Assembly: GCF_030253575.1 (NCBI RefSeq)
Contig: NC_080559.1
Span: 5,478,501 to 5,542,500 of the forward strand
Length of the DNA: 64,000 nucleotides
Source: Rhododendron vialii
Lineage: Eukaryota > Streptophyta > Magnoliopsida > Ericales > Ericaceae
Reading direction: 5' to 3'
The notes beneath the pieces were generated by a model, which saw nothing but the letters and a program-made list of their open reading frames with translations, was not told the origin of the DNA and ran no database searches. Positions 44,516 to 56,600 of this stretch are shown in pieces. Both the position numbers and the translations under genes were made by a program. Positions within the stretch are counted from its first letter, which is position 1; every line of letters starts with the position of its first letter.

Positions 44516-44564
44516 ATCCCGCGCCCAAGATTGATTCCGCCTCGCCCAAGCGAATCTCTCTCTG

Positions 44565-46926
44565 ATGGACCACTACAAGGCGCTAGGGTTAAGCCGGAGC
44601 GCCAGCAAAGAAGAAATTAAGCAAGCCTTTCGAAAACTAGCAATGCAATACCACCCCGACAAGCACTCCCACTCCCCCAAACCCGTCAGGGACAACGCCA
44701 CCCTCCGCTTCAAGCTCGTTTCCGAAGCCTACGAGGTCCTCATCGACGATCGCAAGCGCGCCGATTACAATCTCCGCTCCTACAACAACAACAACAACAA
44801 TTACAATTACAATAATAATAATAATGGGCGACGATCAAACCCTAGCTATGGATATGGGTACGATTACAGGAGTGGACCCAAATCTAGGTATAGTTTCTAT
44901 CGCGGGTACTATTATGATGGGTTCCTTACACCTCGTTCGATTCTTCTCAACCTCGCCTTCACGGGGTAATCTCTTGGTTTTTCTCGCAGTATACATTTTG
45001 CTTCTTTCGGATCATGCTCCCAATTGTTTATCTAGATTAGTTCATTTTTTTTATGTTTGTATTTGAAGGTTAGTTTTTGGTTTCACATTCCACACACTGG
45101 TTCTTGTGTACATGACATGTTCGTGGAGCGAGAGCGTGAGAGGCTGAGAGCAATCAATTTTCAAACACGTAATGCCAGGGGCGCAAAGCTCCACCACAAC
45201 CACCACCACACCAGCCTACGTGGCACTGCCCGATTGGTGGTTGCAAAGTAGTTTTCTCCTGTTACCGATCATGCAGTGCCACATAGATGGGTGTGGTTGG
45301 TGTTGTGTCCCTAGCGTTATTGATAAACTTATGGAAAAGAGAATTGACATTCCAACAAGAATTGGAGTTGATGAGACGCACTCATGCTGCTGCTGCAATA
45401 CTATGCTAAGAAAACAATGTGTCTCATACAGCCAACCTGCCATGGAAAATCAATCCATTGGAAGAAGAACCACCTAGATCCATTCTGCTTGAACCAAACA
45501 ACCTTATGCTAGCCCTCAGTGGACTGAAGTTCTCTGATTGCAGCCCAAGAAGTCGTAGCAGAGTAATCATGATCAGCAGCTGGACTCCATATAACACCAT
45601 CTGGCCTATTAGCATTTCAGAGGAAACAAGAGGGAGTAACAGTAATTACCTCAGATCACCTGTCACCCTCTCGGCCTCTCCAAACACCTCGGTTGAGGAT
45701 TGTAGCAACTTTAGCCTCAAGGAACCTGCCTAGATTGTTAAACCACTCCCTCCCATATTTATTGTATGGCCACTAAGGATGCCAATTATATCTGCCTTGG
45801 AAAACTAGGTTTCCCATGACCAATAGAGGGTTTGATCAGGGCCTGCCCCATTGTCCTTCGATTAAAAACTCCCCTGCACACGAGGTATCAACTGGGAAAG
45901 CTATTCTCCTTGAGCAATGATCTTTTGGAACACGGTGGATGGTGAGGCTAGGATGTGGTGTTAAAGTTGTGGGTTTGGCAATGATGCAGGAAGAGGGAGG
46001 AGAAGAGTTGGATAGACTGAGAGAGTAAATCTTCTTGGCTGAAATGGGGAAAGTTGAAAAGGAGAGAGAGAGCAAATTGTATTTTGCAGGTATCCACATC
46101 ATTGTGGATGGTATTCTAGGTGTTGAATAACTTGATGCTCTCTTAATTACATATATTTTCAGCTTTCAGTTTAGATGAAATGGTTTCTCAGTGTGACGAC
46201 TTTTGCTGATACAAAACTTTTTCCAGTGTTGTATTAGGTGGAATTGTAATCATTGAGTCGAGCAGGGATGCATTATGGAAGCTGCAAAATCCAGGGGTAT
46301 GTAGTTTCGGACCTTCGGTTTACTGAGTGCTAATGCTATCTCCATACATTTGTACTGTGCTGTCTCTTGCTATTCTGTGCGATAACATTGAACTTCACTA
46401 CTTATTGACAAGCATTGGCATTTTGTAGTGGATATTAACCTCCAAAACTTGTTTAAATCTCCGGGGAAAGTTAATAGAATGAGTGTGATATGCCTGCAAT
46501 GTCCATCTTGCCCATGCTGAAGTCAGGTATTTAGGACGTGCATGCAGTCTAAAGCTTTTTCCTTTCTGCGCTGTGTTTGTTCTCTCATTCCCCCACTTAT
46601 TTCTTGCTCTTTCATTTCACTGGCTTTGTGAAAGAAAAAAATATTAAAGTTATGGGGAGAATTTCAGATGAGTGAGCTTTTTCAAAATGTATACCCTTGT
46701 TCAAAATGAGTTTTCTGCCTGCACCAAATGGTTCTCCCATCTCTAAACTATCAAGTTTCTTTCTGGTACTGAACCTGTTGATTTGGTTTTTTGTTCTTTT
46801 GCCTGTCTAAATTCAGAAATCCTGTTGATTTGGTTTTTTGTTCTTTTGCCTGTCTAAATTCAGAAATCATTTGAAGACGCCGTGGGGTCCATAGAAAAGG
46901 CCAAGGCAGCCAAGGATAAGGTGTGA
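44565..46926 (+). CDS. J-domain protein, chaperone protein dnaJ 72-like, 3 exons
   Basis: Exons are 44565-44965, 46227-46296 and 46864-46926, giving 177 residues with GT-AG junctions and agreeing phases. The J domain occupies residues 1-65 and starts [20 protein letters not shown], with HPD in [15 protein letters not shown] is the motif that stimulates Hsp70 ATPase. An Asn-rich linker (about 75-90) and a Tyr/Gly-rich part follow. Then comes one predicted membrane segment spanning the first splice junction ([18 protein letters not shown]), then [10 protein letters not shown] and a charged tail [20 protein letters not shown]. This layout matches Arabidopsis DnaJ 72 (a small type III J protein) as I remember it. 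It is likely a membrane-anchored Hsp70 co-chaperone. The 3' splice site of intron 2 has been duplicated, and the distal copy is needed for the full tail. The sister copy at 18081 is decayed. Confidence 0.92.
46774..46867 (+). repeat. Exact 47-bp tandem duplication containing a 3' splice site
   Basis: 46774-46820 and 46821-46867 appear identical. Each carries a polypyrimidine stretch and CTAAATTCAG|AAAT, so intron 2 of the DnaJ gene has two equal acceptors. The downstream one gives the conserved KSFED tail. The upstream one gives AAA TCC TGT TGA, a stop after three codons. The pseudogene has a single copy. Confidence 0.9.
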
Positions 46927-47879
46927 AACGGGCCATCATTTCCGGAAACCGTGTTTCCACTGCCTTTGAGGCTTGGCTGTAATTTCTGGAGTTTCAGGAG
47001 GGTGCATTTAGCTTTCTACGGTGCTCTAGTTACATTTCAACGGTCATGGGTGCCCCTCCGTTTTCTGTCAAATGACAAAGCCACGAGGATGGTCTTTTAC
47101 CCTCGTTTACATGATATCCTTTTCTCCAGATTCATGCTATCCATGTACAAGCAATAGGGTTTTTTAGTATCAGTGTAAACCTGCAAATTCAGATGTAACA
47201 TCATGTAAGTAAACCCTGATACATAGTATTCATGTGCATTCGACGATTGCTTTGTAATCCCTCTGCTGTTTGCGAAGAATGAAAAACAAAAGGGTGCTTG
47301 TGAGTCGAAGGATCCCTAGCGATTGTGTTCACCCGCCAAAAAAGTGGGTGAATATTACTACCTATTCTTTTATTGGTTGTTTTCAATTGGACCCCATTTT
47401 ATGCTTCACATTTAGTCTTTAACCATTGCCTTGTGAAACTACAGTTAGCTTCATTTAGGAATAATAATAGTAAAAAAACTATCATAATTACCTATTTGGT
47501 AAAAACTGGGAAAAAAAACTATTACTATTTTTATTTTGCCTTTTAAGGTGTGTTTAGAATATAAGGTTCCCGTTCATTTGCACGGAAAATGATGGAGAAT
47601 GATAGAAAAATCGACTTTTTTATAACTTTCTGTGTATTCCACAACTTTAACTTTCCTATTGAGAAACACTCTCCTACAAAATAAGTTTTGCCAAAAAAAA
47701 AGAATTTTTGTTCTCAAATTTAATTTTTCTTCACTTCACCTCACTCCACTTTTTTTGAGAAGCAATTTCTTACACAATATTCTCGATAACTGAACGGAGC
47801 CAAAGAGGAAGAAAAAGAGAAAACAAAGAAGGAGAACGAAGAAAGGATTTTTTTAATTTTTTTTTATTATTATTTTTTT

Positions 47880-47881
<2 letters not shown>

Positions 47882-47918
<37 letters not shown>
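47882..47918. repeat. G37 homopolymer
   Basis: Thirty-seven consecutive G on the plus strand after a T-rich stretch. It could form G-quadruplexes, but runs like this are also typical places for sequencing error. Confidence 0.85.
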
Positions 47919-47919
<1 letters not shown>

Positions 47920-48765
47920 GTGGGGTTCTATTTCTTCTATTTTTTATGTTTGGTTTATAAAAGAGAGAAAAATTTGTGAAAGTTTTGAGGGGAAAAAAAA
48001 GAGTAAGAAGGAAAGTTGATTTCTAGTTTTTCTTCCTCATTATTTTCCTTCATTCATCTTTTTAAATTAGCAATCAAATACAGCTAATGGGAATTTTTTT
48101 TTTCATTTTTTCTCCGTTTTCATTTCAAATCTAAGTTCCAAAAATAGCTTCAGTCTAACAAAATTGTGGCTTGCAAGACAGTATAATTGAAAATGCTGCC
48201 CAATAATAATTCCAATGAAACAGCATCAATGTTTTTCCTCCCCCATTCTTACTACTTTTTTTTTTATAAAAATATTCACAAAGATTTTGTACTACTTACA
48301 TGTACCAAGAATTTTATAGTAGTATATTATATTCTAACTCCAACGGATATTGCTTAGGTTCGAGACTTTTGGTGTTGGCTCCCTTCTATAAAGATCTCAA
48401 GTTTCAAAACCTATCGAGTGCTATCTATCAATCCTTTCGAATCCAGTCCATACGGAGTTTTCTTTTAACTTTTTGATTTGCAAATAGATGGTAGGAATCT
48501 TCTCGTGAATAACCTGGCCCGACACTTGAGTTATCAATTCTTTTTAATATTGTATTCAAATTTTTTTTTTACTATATTACGGAGTATCTTCTTTATATTC
48601 CGTTCATTTGTCCGGCAAACTAACGAGCCCAACAAGTACTTTTTATTTTTCTCTGTGTCGGCCCTAAAACATTTCATCGACCCGAATCAGAACCACCCTA
48701 AAATCGAGCAAAGCTCAGCACAGCTCCGGCAACGATCGGCGCTCCGGCGACGGCAATAGTAGGTA

Positions 48766-48814
<49 letters not shown>

Positions 48815-49319
48815 AGTTCGTGCTAGTCATCTATCTCTCTCTGTTGTTTTCTCGAAAATTGATAGGCATTTAGGGCTCTTCGTTCAGATTTGTTCTGGAA
48901 CTTTCTAGGCTTCTGTCCGGGGGCCGGCCCTGAGCTCCTAGGGCAACCTTAAGGAGAGTGAGGGCTGTATTATTTTTGAAGGTTAAATTGCTAGTGATTT
49001 TGAGGAAGGTTTGGTTAAGCTTGTTTTAGTAGATGAGATCAGGGTTGCTGGTGTTGTCAACTTAGGCTTGTGTCTGTGCCGGAAAATTGTTCTCGAGGAA
49101 ATTGTAGTGAATGTGAAGTAAAGGAAAATAAAGTGATAGTTTAATTATATAGGAACTAGTACAACAATAAGATTCCTGCAAAATATCGAGATTTTTTGTA
49201 GTCAATGAAAAACTAATCTAGCGGGAAAGTAATGTGGGTCCCACAATAACACCCAAAGAGTGCAGGAAAGTCGGACATTTCCGTACTTTGCTTTCCTTTC
49301 CTTGCAACTGAATGTGGCC

Positions 49320-50050
49320 TTAAAGGGATAAAGCTCCTGGTCTAGCGGCTTCAATGTTGTATTCTTTCACCCCAATTTGGCTGTTGTGGGTAGAAATGTG
49401 GTAACAGTTACCCCGTCATTTTTTACGTACAGGTTTTGTTCAGAATGATTGGAATGCAACTGGTTTGACTTTGGTCTCAAAGAGGTTTCAATAGCAAAGT
49501 CATGACCGCTAGGTTACAACCCATTTTACCATACATTAGAATTTTTTGAATGGGAGATGGATAGCAGACAAGACTCTACTTATGCCAGAGTTGGTAGGGA
49601 ATTGGCACCGGCAATAATTTCCTTCTATGTTTGCCAAAAAATAGATTTTATGAAGGCTCATTATTTAGTGGACTAGACTAGAAGACTTAAATATGGCAGG
49701 TTATTATGCGTGCTATGGATTTCCCCAGCAGTTTGTTAATTGGACTGAGAGTTGTGTTTTTACAGATTGGTTCTCTATGGTTGGCAGGAGAACTCAAAAG
49801 CTATTTCAAAGAGGAAGGAACCTGGGACAAGGGGATCCCATGTCCCTGGCCTTACCTGACATAATATGGTTACAAGCCCTTGCAGTGTTGCCAAGTAGCT
49901 TGAGGGAATTGAAAACCGACAGTCTGTTCTCAAAAAGGACGGATGTCTTCAACAATGTTTTAGCACAATGCATCCCCTCTAAGCATAGCCTATCTAACTT
50001 TTGGATGACAATCACAAAGAAAGCTGTTGTACAATCTATGGATTAAAAAT
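49320..50050 (+). mobile_element. Degenerate LINE reverse transcriptase fragment
   Basis: Successive plus-strand frames read DKAPG..GFN, VVGRNVV, then (K)IDFMKAHYLVDWT (the RT motif normally KAYDSVDW), YGFPQQFVNWTESCV and RNLGQGDPMS (normally G(L)RQGDPLSP). The order matches RT motifs 0 to 4 of a plant L1-type ORF2. Stops and shifts break it in several places, and the catalytic YxDD block is not seen. There is no poly-A tail, so it is an internal fragment of an old insertion. Confidence 0.75.
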
Positions 50051-50502
50051 CACAAAAATTAATAACACGTGCTTGATATAAAGATTCAGTTCAGTCTATA
50101 TATGCCAAAAGCCTTTGTTATAAAATCATTGAATCAAATCTAAAAGCCCTAAATAAAGGTACACAAGCAATTGTTACTTGATCAAAGTTTGATCTTTTTT
50201 ATGAACGGCGAAGAAGAAAATCAAAGTTTGATCTAAACCCTTAGGAGGAAGATTAGCCGCTCATAGATATGATGAAATTAAAAGTGTTGATAGAAGTCAC
50301 CATGGAATTCTCTCGGGACAACTCTTCTTCTAACCTTGTGTGCCTCCTTGTAAGTTGAGATCCAATCCCCAAATTATGTGTTTTAGGGTCTGACTTTTAC
50401 AATTCTAGACAAAATAAGGTCAAAAGGGGTCAAAGCTCGAAACATACTGCAATCTCCGCCGCCCCTGATACTGCTCCTAACTGCAATTTGGGAGGAGTGC
50501 TG

Positions 50503-50780
50503 CTAATGATACCGACGAGTACCCCACCAAAATCGTACCGACGGCCGCGCCGGGCCGTCTCCGGCCACCGGATGGCAGATCCGAGCTAATACATATATAC
50601 ACGAAATAAAGGGTGTTTGATCAAGCACCCTACACACATCGGATGCCGTTGATTCCCGCGTGGGCCCCCTTGATTTTTTTTTATAGAATTTTTGGATGGC
50701 TTGGATTGGCCGTCCGGTGGCAGGAGACGGCCGGCTCAGCCGTCGGTACGATTTCGGTGGGGTACTCGTCGGTAACATTA
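50503..50780. mobile_element. GC-rich foldback MITE, about 280 bp
   Basis: Left arm CTAATGATACCGACGAGTAC and right arm inverse CTAATGTTACCGACGAGTAC. Pairing continues over about 80 bp (ATCGTACCGACGGC, CCGTCTCC.GCCACCGGA). No clear target duplication. Confidence 0.75.
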
Positions 50781-51148
50781 GACTTTTCGATTTGGGAGTG
50801 CTCATTGAAATGCGCTTGGGTAACGGTTAGAAGGCTTCCAACTTCTTTGTTTTCGTTTTTGGCTCTTTCATTTTGATCCTGGTCAGTTCTTTGCGCTTTA
50901 AGGCACAGATTGACTGACAAAAACTATTCAAGTGGCTCCAGCTACATACAATCATGTAAATAGCTTAAAATACCACATGTAGTGATTGAAAGGCTGGATA
51001 TTTGATAACCTGGACTGCCAACCCCTCTCCTCTTTTTACCCGTCAATCGTTTAGAACCAACCTTTAGTCATTAAGGCGAGTCCAGCCCTATCGTTCGAAA
51101 GTCAACTCAAAAGACATAACAAATGCATGTTTAAGGGTTGATGGAATT

Positions 51149-51800
51149 TGTCCCACATCGGTTAATTATCATCTCGAAAACTAGTACTCCCTCCGTTCGG
51201 ATTTCATAGTCCATTGTTCAATTATCTCGAAAACTAGTACTCCCTCTTTTCTGATTTAATAGTCCATTGTTCAATTCTAACTGGATAAAAAATGAGTTAT
51301 ATCTTTAAATTGATAATGAATTTTATATCCGATATGGATTTTGTTTGATACTGTAGATCTCAATTAGTTTTATGAGACAATGTTTTCAAAATTACATAAA
51401 ACATTATAAATTACAAGATATAATCGATTGAAAAATGGCTCGAACTTCCAAAAAAGACTATTAAATCCGGACGGAGGGAGTATATGAGTCTGGGCGACCT
51501 CTCCCCTCATTGTTGATTTGTTTTGAGGTGGATGATTTAAGTTTTAACATGGTATCAGAGTGAGATTTTTGGAGGTTGTTGGACAAGACTCTTTTGATTG
51601 ATTGTCCTGTTGTTTGTGCCTTAAGTGCTCTTTGTTGTTCGTTGTGATCCCTATGTTATGGATCCATCATTTATTTCTCCACGTGCGGGTCAGGGTCAGA
51701 CCATGTCCCACATTGGTTATTTTAATCTCCAAAACTAGAATATGAGCCTGGACGGCTTCCTCACTCATTGCCAATTGGTTTTGAGAACATTTTGGCACAT
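51149..51800 (+). mobile_element. TRIM-type miniature LTR element, fossil, with a Stowaway inside its first LTR
   Basis: LTR 1 spans about 51149-51549 (TGTCCCACATCGG ... TTTAACA) and includes a nested MITE. Without that it is only about 105 bp. A primer-binding site complementary to initiator Met-tRNA (TGGTATCAGAG) follows at 51550, then an internal part of about 150 bp, then LTR 2 from about 51704, whose right part is lost. No coding region, as is usual for TRIMs. The two LTRs differ noticeably, so it is old. Confidence 0.65.
51187..51480. mobile_element. Stowaway MITE, 294 bp, inserted in a TRIM LTR
   Basis: Starts CTCCCTCCGTTCGGATT, ends AATCCGGACGGAGGGAG, TA on each side (51185-51186 and 51481-51482). 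About 53 bp including the junction with the LTR is duplicated, so a second CTCCCTC head follows at 51240. Confidence 0.85.
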
Positions 51801-53125
51801 ACTAGGTATGTAGAGTATGATAACTAAAATAACTTTTTTGTTGAGATAGTTATGAATTGCTTGATGGAGACTGTGGGAGGCTCAAGAAAAAAGTAAATTA
51901 GAGGAAGCAAAAATATATGGAAATTCGCATGATCTCAATGAGACCTAGTGGAAGCACACATAGTCAAATATAGACATAGTAGAGTCTCATTAGCGTTATT
52001 TTTGGATTCGCATGCCGGGGTCAATTTTGAATGGTTTACATCCTGTAGACAATAGTATCAGTATGGAGCTAATTTGTTTGTAACAATTTTCTTAGCATAA
52101 GAAGCACACAGATATGACTCATGACACAGATATGCAGGGGTATCATTTCTTCAAAAAATTAGGACACGGGTACTTTGGGGATCCGTTGGATATGAAACAT
52201 ATTCATTTTATACATGTATCTTGTGTACCAATTTAAAAGTTGAATAATTTTTTTGTATAAAATCAAGATTAAAAGCACAGATAGTATTAGCATTAGGAAG
52301 ATAACTATCGACAGTCACTATATAAGCATTCGTGTGAATATCTGCGCTGAGTTTGAAAAATTGCACTTGAACCATGTAATGTGTCCTTAACATAGGCCAA
52401 TCTGTCCCAAACTTGTCCGGGTAAACTTTTTAACTCTGTCCCACATATCTATCCAGAAGCAAGTGTAGTTCGCTGGTTCCACCGAATGTTCCTGGCTCTC
52501 AGCGAAGATCACATGAGTGTGCAGTAATCCTATATATGCATTTAAGCTCTTAGGTCTTCTGCTTCTGCCCTCTCCCTTTCTCGAAACCTGAAAGACCGGA
52601 CAAGTATTTAGGCATTCTGATACGTGTCTGTTAGTGTCGTGTTCGTGTACAATGTATCAGACTCGGTTGGACCTTATTCCCTAGAGATTTCGTGGGAGAC
52701 CCGCCACTAATGCTGATTCCACTGAAACTACTCGCTATGTCCCCCTTCCCATTCCCGGGCATTCATCCAATATGGTGAATCCTGAGGAGTCGCTTATCTC
52801 TCATCTCCTTTTGATTGGCACCATCCTAGTCCAGAGCAGTACCTCTCTCCAAAACAACGTGCAACGGGCTCTCCGCTCAGTCTCACTAAGTAGGCTCGAA
52901 TTCATTGTCTCTGGGGTGAAATCACCTGCAGTACTCACTCACCAGATGACATACAAGCTTTGGTTAGTATTAAAGAAGACATAGTAATACGAATCTGTAG
53001 CAGAATTGTATGGATAGAAGAAATGTAGAGCCAGCCAATTATGTTATGGAAAATGACCTCGAGACTTCCTGTGGTGGTTTTCAAGATGAAGTCATTGGTA
53101 TGCTGTTTGTAATACAGGTTGTTAA

Positions 53126-53492
53126 TGTTGTGGATTCGACCCAACACACACAATCAAACATGGAGGTTTTCCTATGTGTTAGTGTTGTGGATTTGACCCA
53201 ACACACAGAATCGCACAAAGAATAACTCAAGCAAGAACAGTAATAAATATATTTACATGGTTCTCCAGTTGTGTGTCTGGGTACATCATGGCCCACACCA
53301 GTTTTCACTACGTATGGAATGATGAATTATATACATATTACATCGGCTGCATATAGCATGTATTTGTATCCTAGGGTTTACATCACCAACTACCATAATA
53401 TCCGTGTTTAGGTTTCGACAAACTACATATTTTGGTTATTCATTTAGCTGTTTTTTCCGTTTATTTTCTTGGTTCAATTTTCTCTTACACAA
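53126..53492 (+). mobile_element. Possible solo LTR with primer-binding-site remnant, fossil
   Basis: Starts TGTTGTGGATT..GACCCAA (a phrase repeated in tandem at the left edge), contains a TTTACATGGTTC-type motif and ends CTTACACA, shortly followed by GTGGTATCA. This resembles a small Copia or TRIM LTR. It lies in the presumed promoter or leader of the FRS3-like gene. Old and incomplete. Confidence 0.35.
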
Positions 53493-53627
53493 AGTGGTAT
53501 CATATGCAGGTTGTGTTACTTTCTGTTTTTCCAGAGTTACTATGCTGGAAAACTTCAAGTACTGGTCCAGTTACAGCCCACAGTGAATAGATAGACGTGC
53601 AGGTACAGAAGAGAGATAGGGAGAAAC

Positions 53628-56600
53628 ATGGATATGGAGAATGAGGATCATTATGTGGACATGGATAGAGATGCTTTATTTAATGACCATCTAGTGGTGG
53701 GGACTGATAATTATGCAGAAAATTCTCTATCAGCCGATTCAGCCCAGGATGTGGTTGGGTTTGCCGTGCCTAATATAGGCATGGAGTTTAAATCTGAAGA
53801 TGCTGCCAAGACTTTTTATGATGAATATGCAAGGCGTGTGGGCTTTAGTACCCGTGTCAGTCAGTTTCGCTTTTGTGATCCTGATGGTAAAACAAATGCG
53901 TTGGAGTTTTTATGTGCAAGGGAGGGAATAAAAAAGAAAAATTCTGAAAGCTGCTACGCTATGCTAAGGATTGAAAGAAAGTACCCAGACATGTGGGTTG
54001 TTTCAAGATTTGTAAAGGAGCATAGCCACTCTACTGTGGCTCCCAGAAAGGTGCATCATCTTCGAACTCGTACACCCTTTCCTGATGGGACAAAGGCCAT
54101 GGAGCAACCCTACAGTGGTCCTGTGGGTCAATCTTTGCATGTTCCGGTGGATGGAAAACCGAAATCTATTGAAAGGAATCGTGTGAATCCTCGGGCTAAA
54201 ACCGTTGTTTCCAAAAGTTCTGGGAAACAAACCCACAAAGCAAGGACACTTGGAAATGCTCAGAATCTCTTAGATTATTTTAAGAAGATGCAAGCTGAGC
54301 ATCCTGGCTTCTATTATGCGGTACAACTTAATGGGGCTGGTTGCATGACTAATGTTTTTTGGGCTGATGCAAGGTCAAGAACAGCTTACAGACACTTTGG
54401 CGATGCAGTTACTTTTGACACAACATATATAAATAGCAACTACGAGGTGCCATTAGCTTCATTTACCGGCATGAACCATCATGGTCAGATTGTGTTGTTT
54501 GGATGTGGTCTAGTTGTAGATGATTCAGAATCATCATTTACTTGGCTTTTTAGGACTTGGCTTGCTGCAATGAATGACCAGCCACCACTTTCTATTACAA
54601 CTGATAGTGATAAAGTTGTCCGGTCAGCTGTTCCTAAGGTGTTTCCCCGTACCTGTCATCGAATCTGTCACTGGCGCTTCCTGAGAGAAGGGCAAAGAAG
54701 GTTCGATCGTTTGTATAATACTCATCCTACTTTTCAAGGAGATCTATATAACTGCATTAATATGAGTGAGACAGTAGAAGAGTTCGAATCATTATGGAGC
54801 TTCCTCATAGATAAACACCATCTAATGAAAAATGATTGGCTTCAAGGATTGTACGATACTCGCGAACTCTGGGTCCCTGTGTATTTTCGGGGTACCTTTT
54901 TTGCTTCAATTCCGGCAGACCAAGGGAGTGAAGCTGCTGGCTCCTTCTTTGATGGATATGTAGATGAAGATACTACCTTACCGGTGTTCTTTAGACAGTA
55001 TGAAAGGGCTTTACAGCGAAGTTTCGAAAAGGAGATAGAAGCAGATCTTGATACAATGCGCACCTCACCAGTCTTGAAGACACCCTCCCCTATGGAGAAA
55101 CAGGCAGCAAACCTTTATACCCGGAGACTATTCGTGAAATTCCAAGAAGAATTAGTTGAAACTTTTGCCTATACTGCAAATAAAGAATATGACGATGGAT
55201 CGTTTAGCACATACAGAGTTGCAAAATTCGAGGATCAACAAAAGGCATATATGGTCTCGTTGCACATTCCTGAGACGAGAGCAACCTGCAGCTGCCAGTT
55301 GTTTGAATACTCCGGCATTCTTTGTAGACATGTATTGACAGTTTTCACAATGACAAATGTTTTTACTCTGCCATCCCATTACATTAATAAGCGATGGACA
55401 AGGCATGCAAAAAGCGGGCCTGGCGCAGACTATAGAGGGGTTGAAGTGCAAGGTGCCCAGTATTTTACTTCACGCTACAATAGTCTGTGTCAAGAAGCTA
55501 TGAGATATGCAGAGGAAGGGGCAGTAGCTGTAGAAACTTACAATGTGGCAATTAATGCCATCAGAGAGGGTGGGAAGAAGGTTGCTGTCGCAATGAAAGA
55601 TGCTGCAAGAGTTGCACCTAAGTCTCAGGTCCTTGGAAGCCAGGAAGATGGCAACAAGGATATCCATTTTCCGGAGTCCGATATGACTTCACTGCTGTGG
55701 CCCAATCTGAAAGTAAAACCTCAGCTGCCTTTCTATTGTCCAGATACGACACATTTGCCATGGATGTCTCATCAGAAAGAAGCAGCACATCACTCAAACC
55801 ATAAGAATGCTGGTGTTCATACACCTGCTTCTGGAAAAAATATTCCTCGCTTGGCCCCTCTATCCTTTCAACAGGATGATGGCCCTCCAGACACAACGGT
55901 AGGAATGACTTCTTATAAATCAGAGTTTGTTTAGTTTAAGTGGTATCAGAAACGAGAGTTAAGTAACAATGAGCATTCAGATGACGTAGATATACACTTA
56001 CCTGACCAATATACTCATTTTCGTGCAGGTTCTTCCCTGTCTGAGGTCCATGACGTGGTTCATGGAAAACAAGGACCTAATGCCAGCCAAACGAGTTGCT
56101 GTGATCTATTTCAAGGTATATGTCTTTTTATCTACAACTCATTCTCATTAATGCATTCCATTTTGAATTTTAATCACCTACTTCGCTCCATGTTCTAATA
56201 ATTCCCCTTAGTTACCAGCATATTCAATAATTAAGATTTGAAAATCATCTACGGTGCTTTGATGTCTAAAATGCAACGAGATGCATAATTGTGCTTTCTA
56301 CTAGACTCCCACAGTCCCACTTAGAACTGTGAGTAGAAAAACATCCAAGGACACTTGAACCCATCCACTAATAATGTGTTAGACTTCGGTGACGAGGGAG
56401 AGAAGAAAAAAAGGATAGATTAGGGAAAAAAATCTTTAGTGTTTGGATTTTATGCCCACTTATTGACCAAAAAGGTTCCTTTATATTTGTTCCCTGCTTC
56501 AGCTTCAAGATTATAGCAAGGGTAGCTCAAGTGATAAAGAGGTGAAGTTTCAACTCTCTAAGGTCACACTGGAGCCCATGCTCAGATCAATGGCATCCAT

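Larger units (their letters stand above)
40770..44564. other. 5' flank of the second NLR and spacer to the DnaJ gene
   Basis: 40770-41340 holds AT- and GA-rich sequence that would be the leader and promoter of the NLR on the minus strand (GA tract at about 41219-41243). Then a PIF/Harbinger-like MITE (41344), a GAGAAATT-type MITE (42775), a two-unit duplication (43105-43243) and a large AT-rich foldback (43418-43775). From about 44390 the leader of the DnaJ gene begins. Confidence 0.45.
46927..53627. other. Spacer between the DnaJ and FRS3-like genes
   Basis: 46927-47270 is probably the 3' untranslated part of the DnaJ gene. A G37 run lies at 47882-47918. The stretch 48600-48820 looks like a leader or untranslated exon (GC-richer, CT tract at about 48770-48809, possible donor at about 48760) and could belong to a gene whose coding part is not visible, or be a distant first exon of the FRS3-like gene. 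Then come a LINE relic, a foldback (50503), a small LTR fossil with a nested Stowaway (51149) and a second LTR-like fossil (53126). Confidence 0.45.

Noticed and set aside
45160-46110. Short frames inside intron 1 of the DnaJ gene, one resembling transposon-related sequence on the minus strand
   Set aside because: Similarity too weak to name. The intron boundaries and exon phases of the DnaJ gene are clear.
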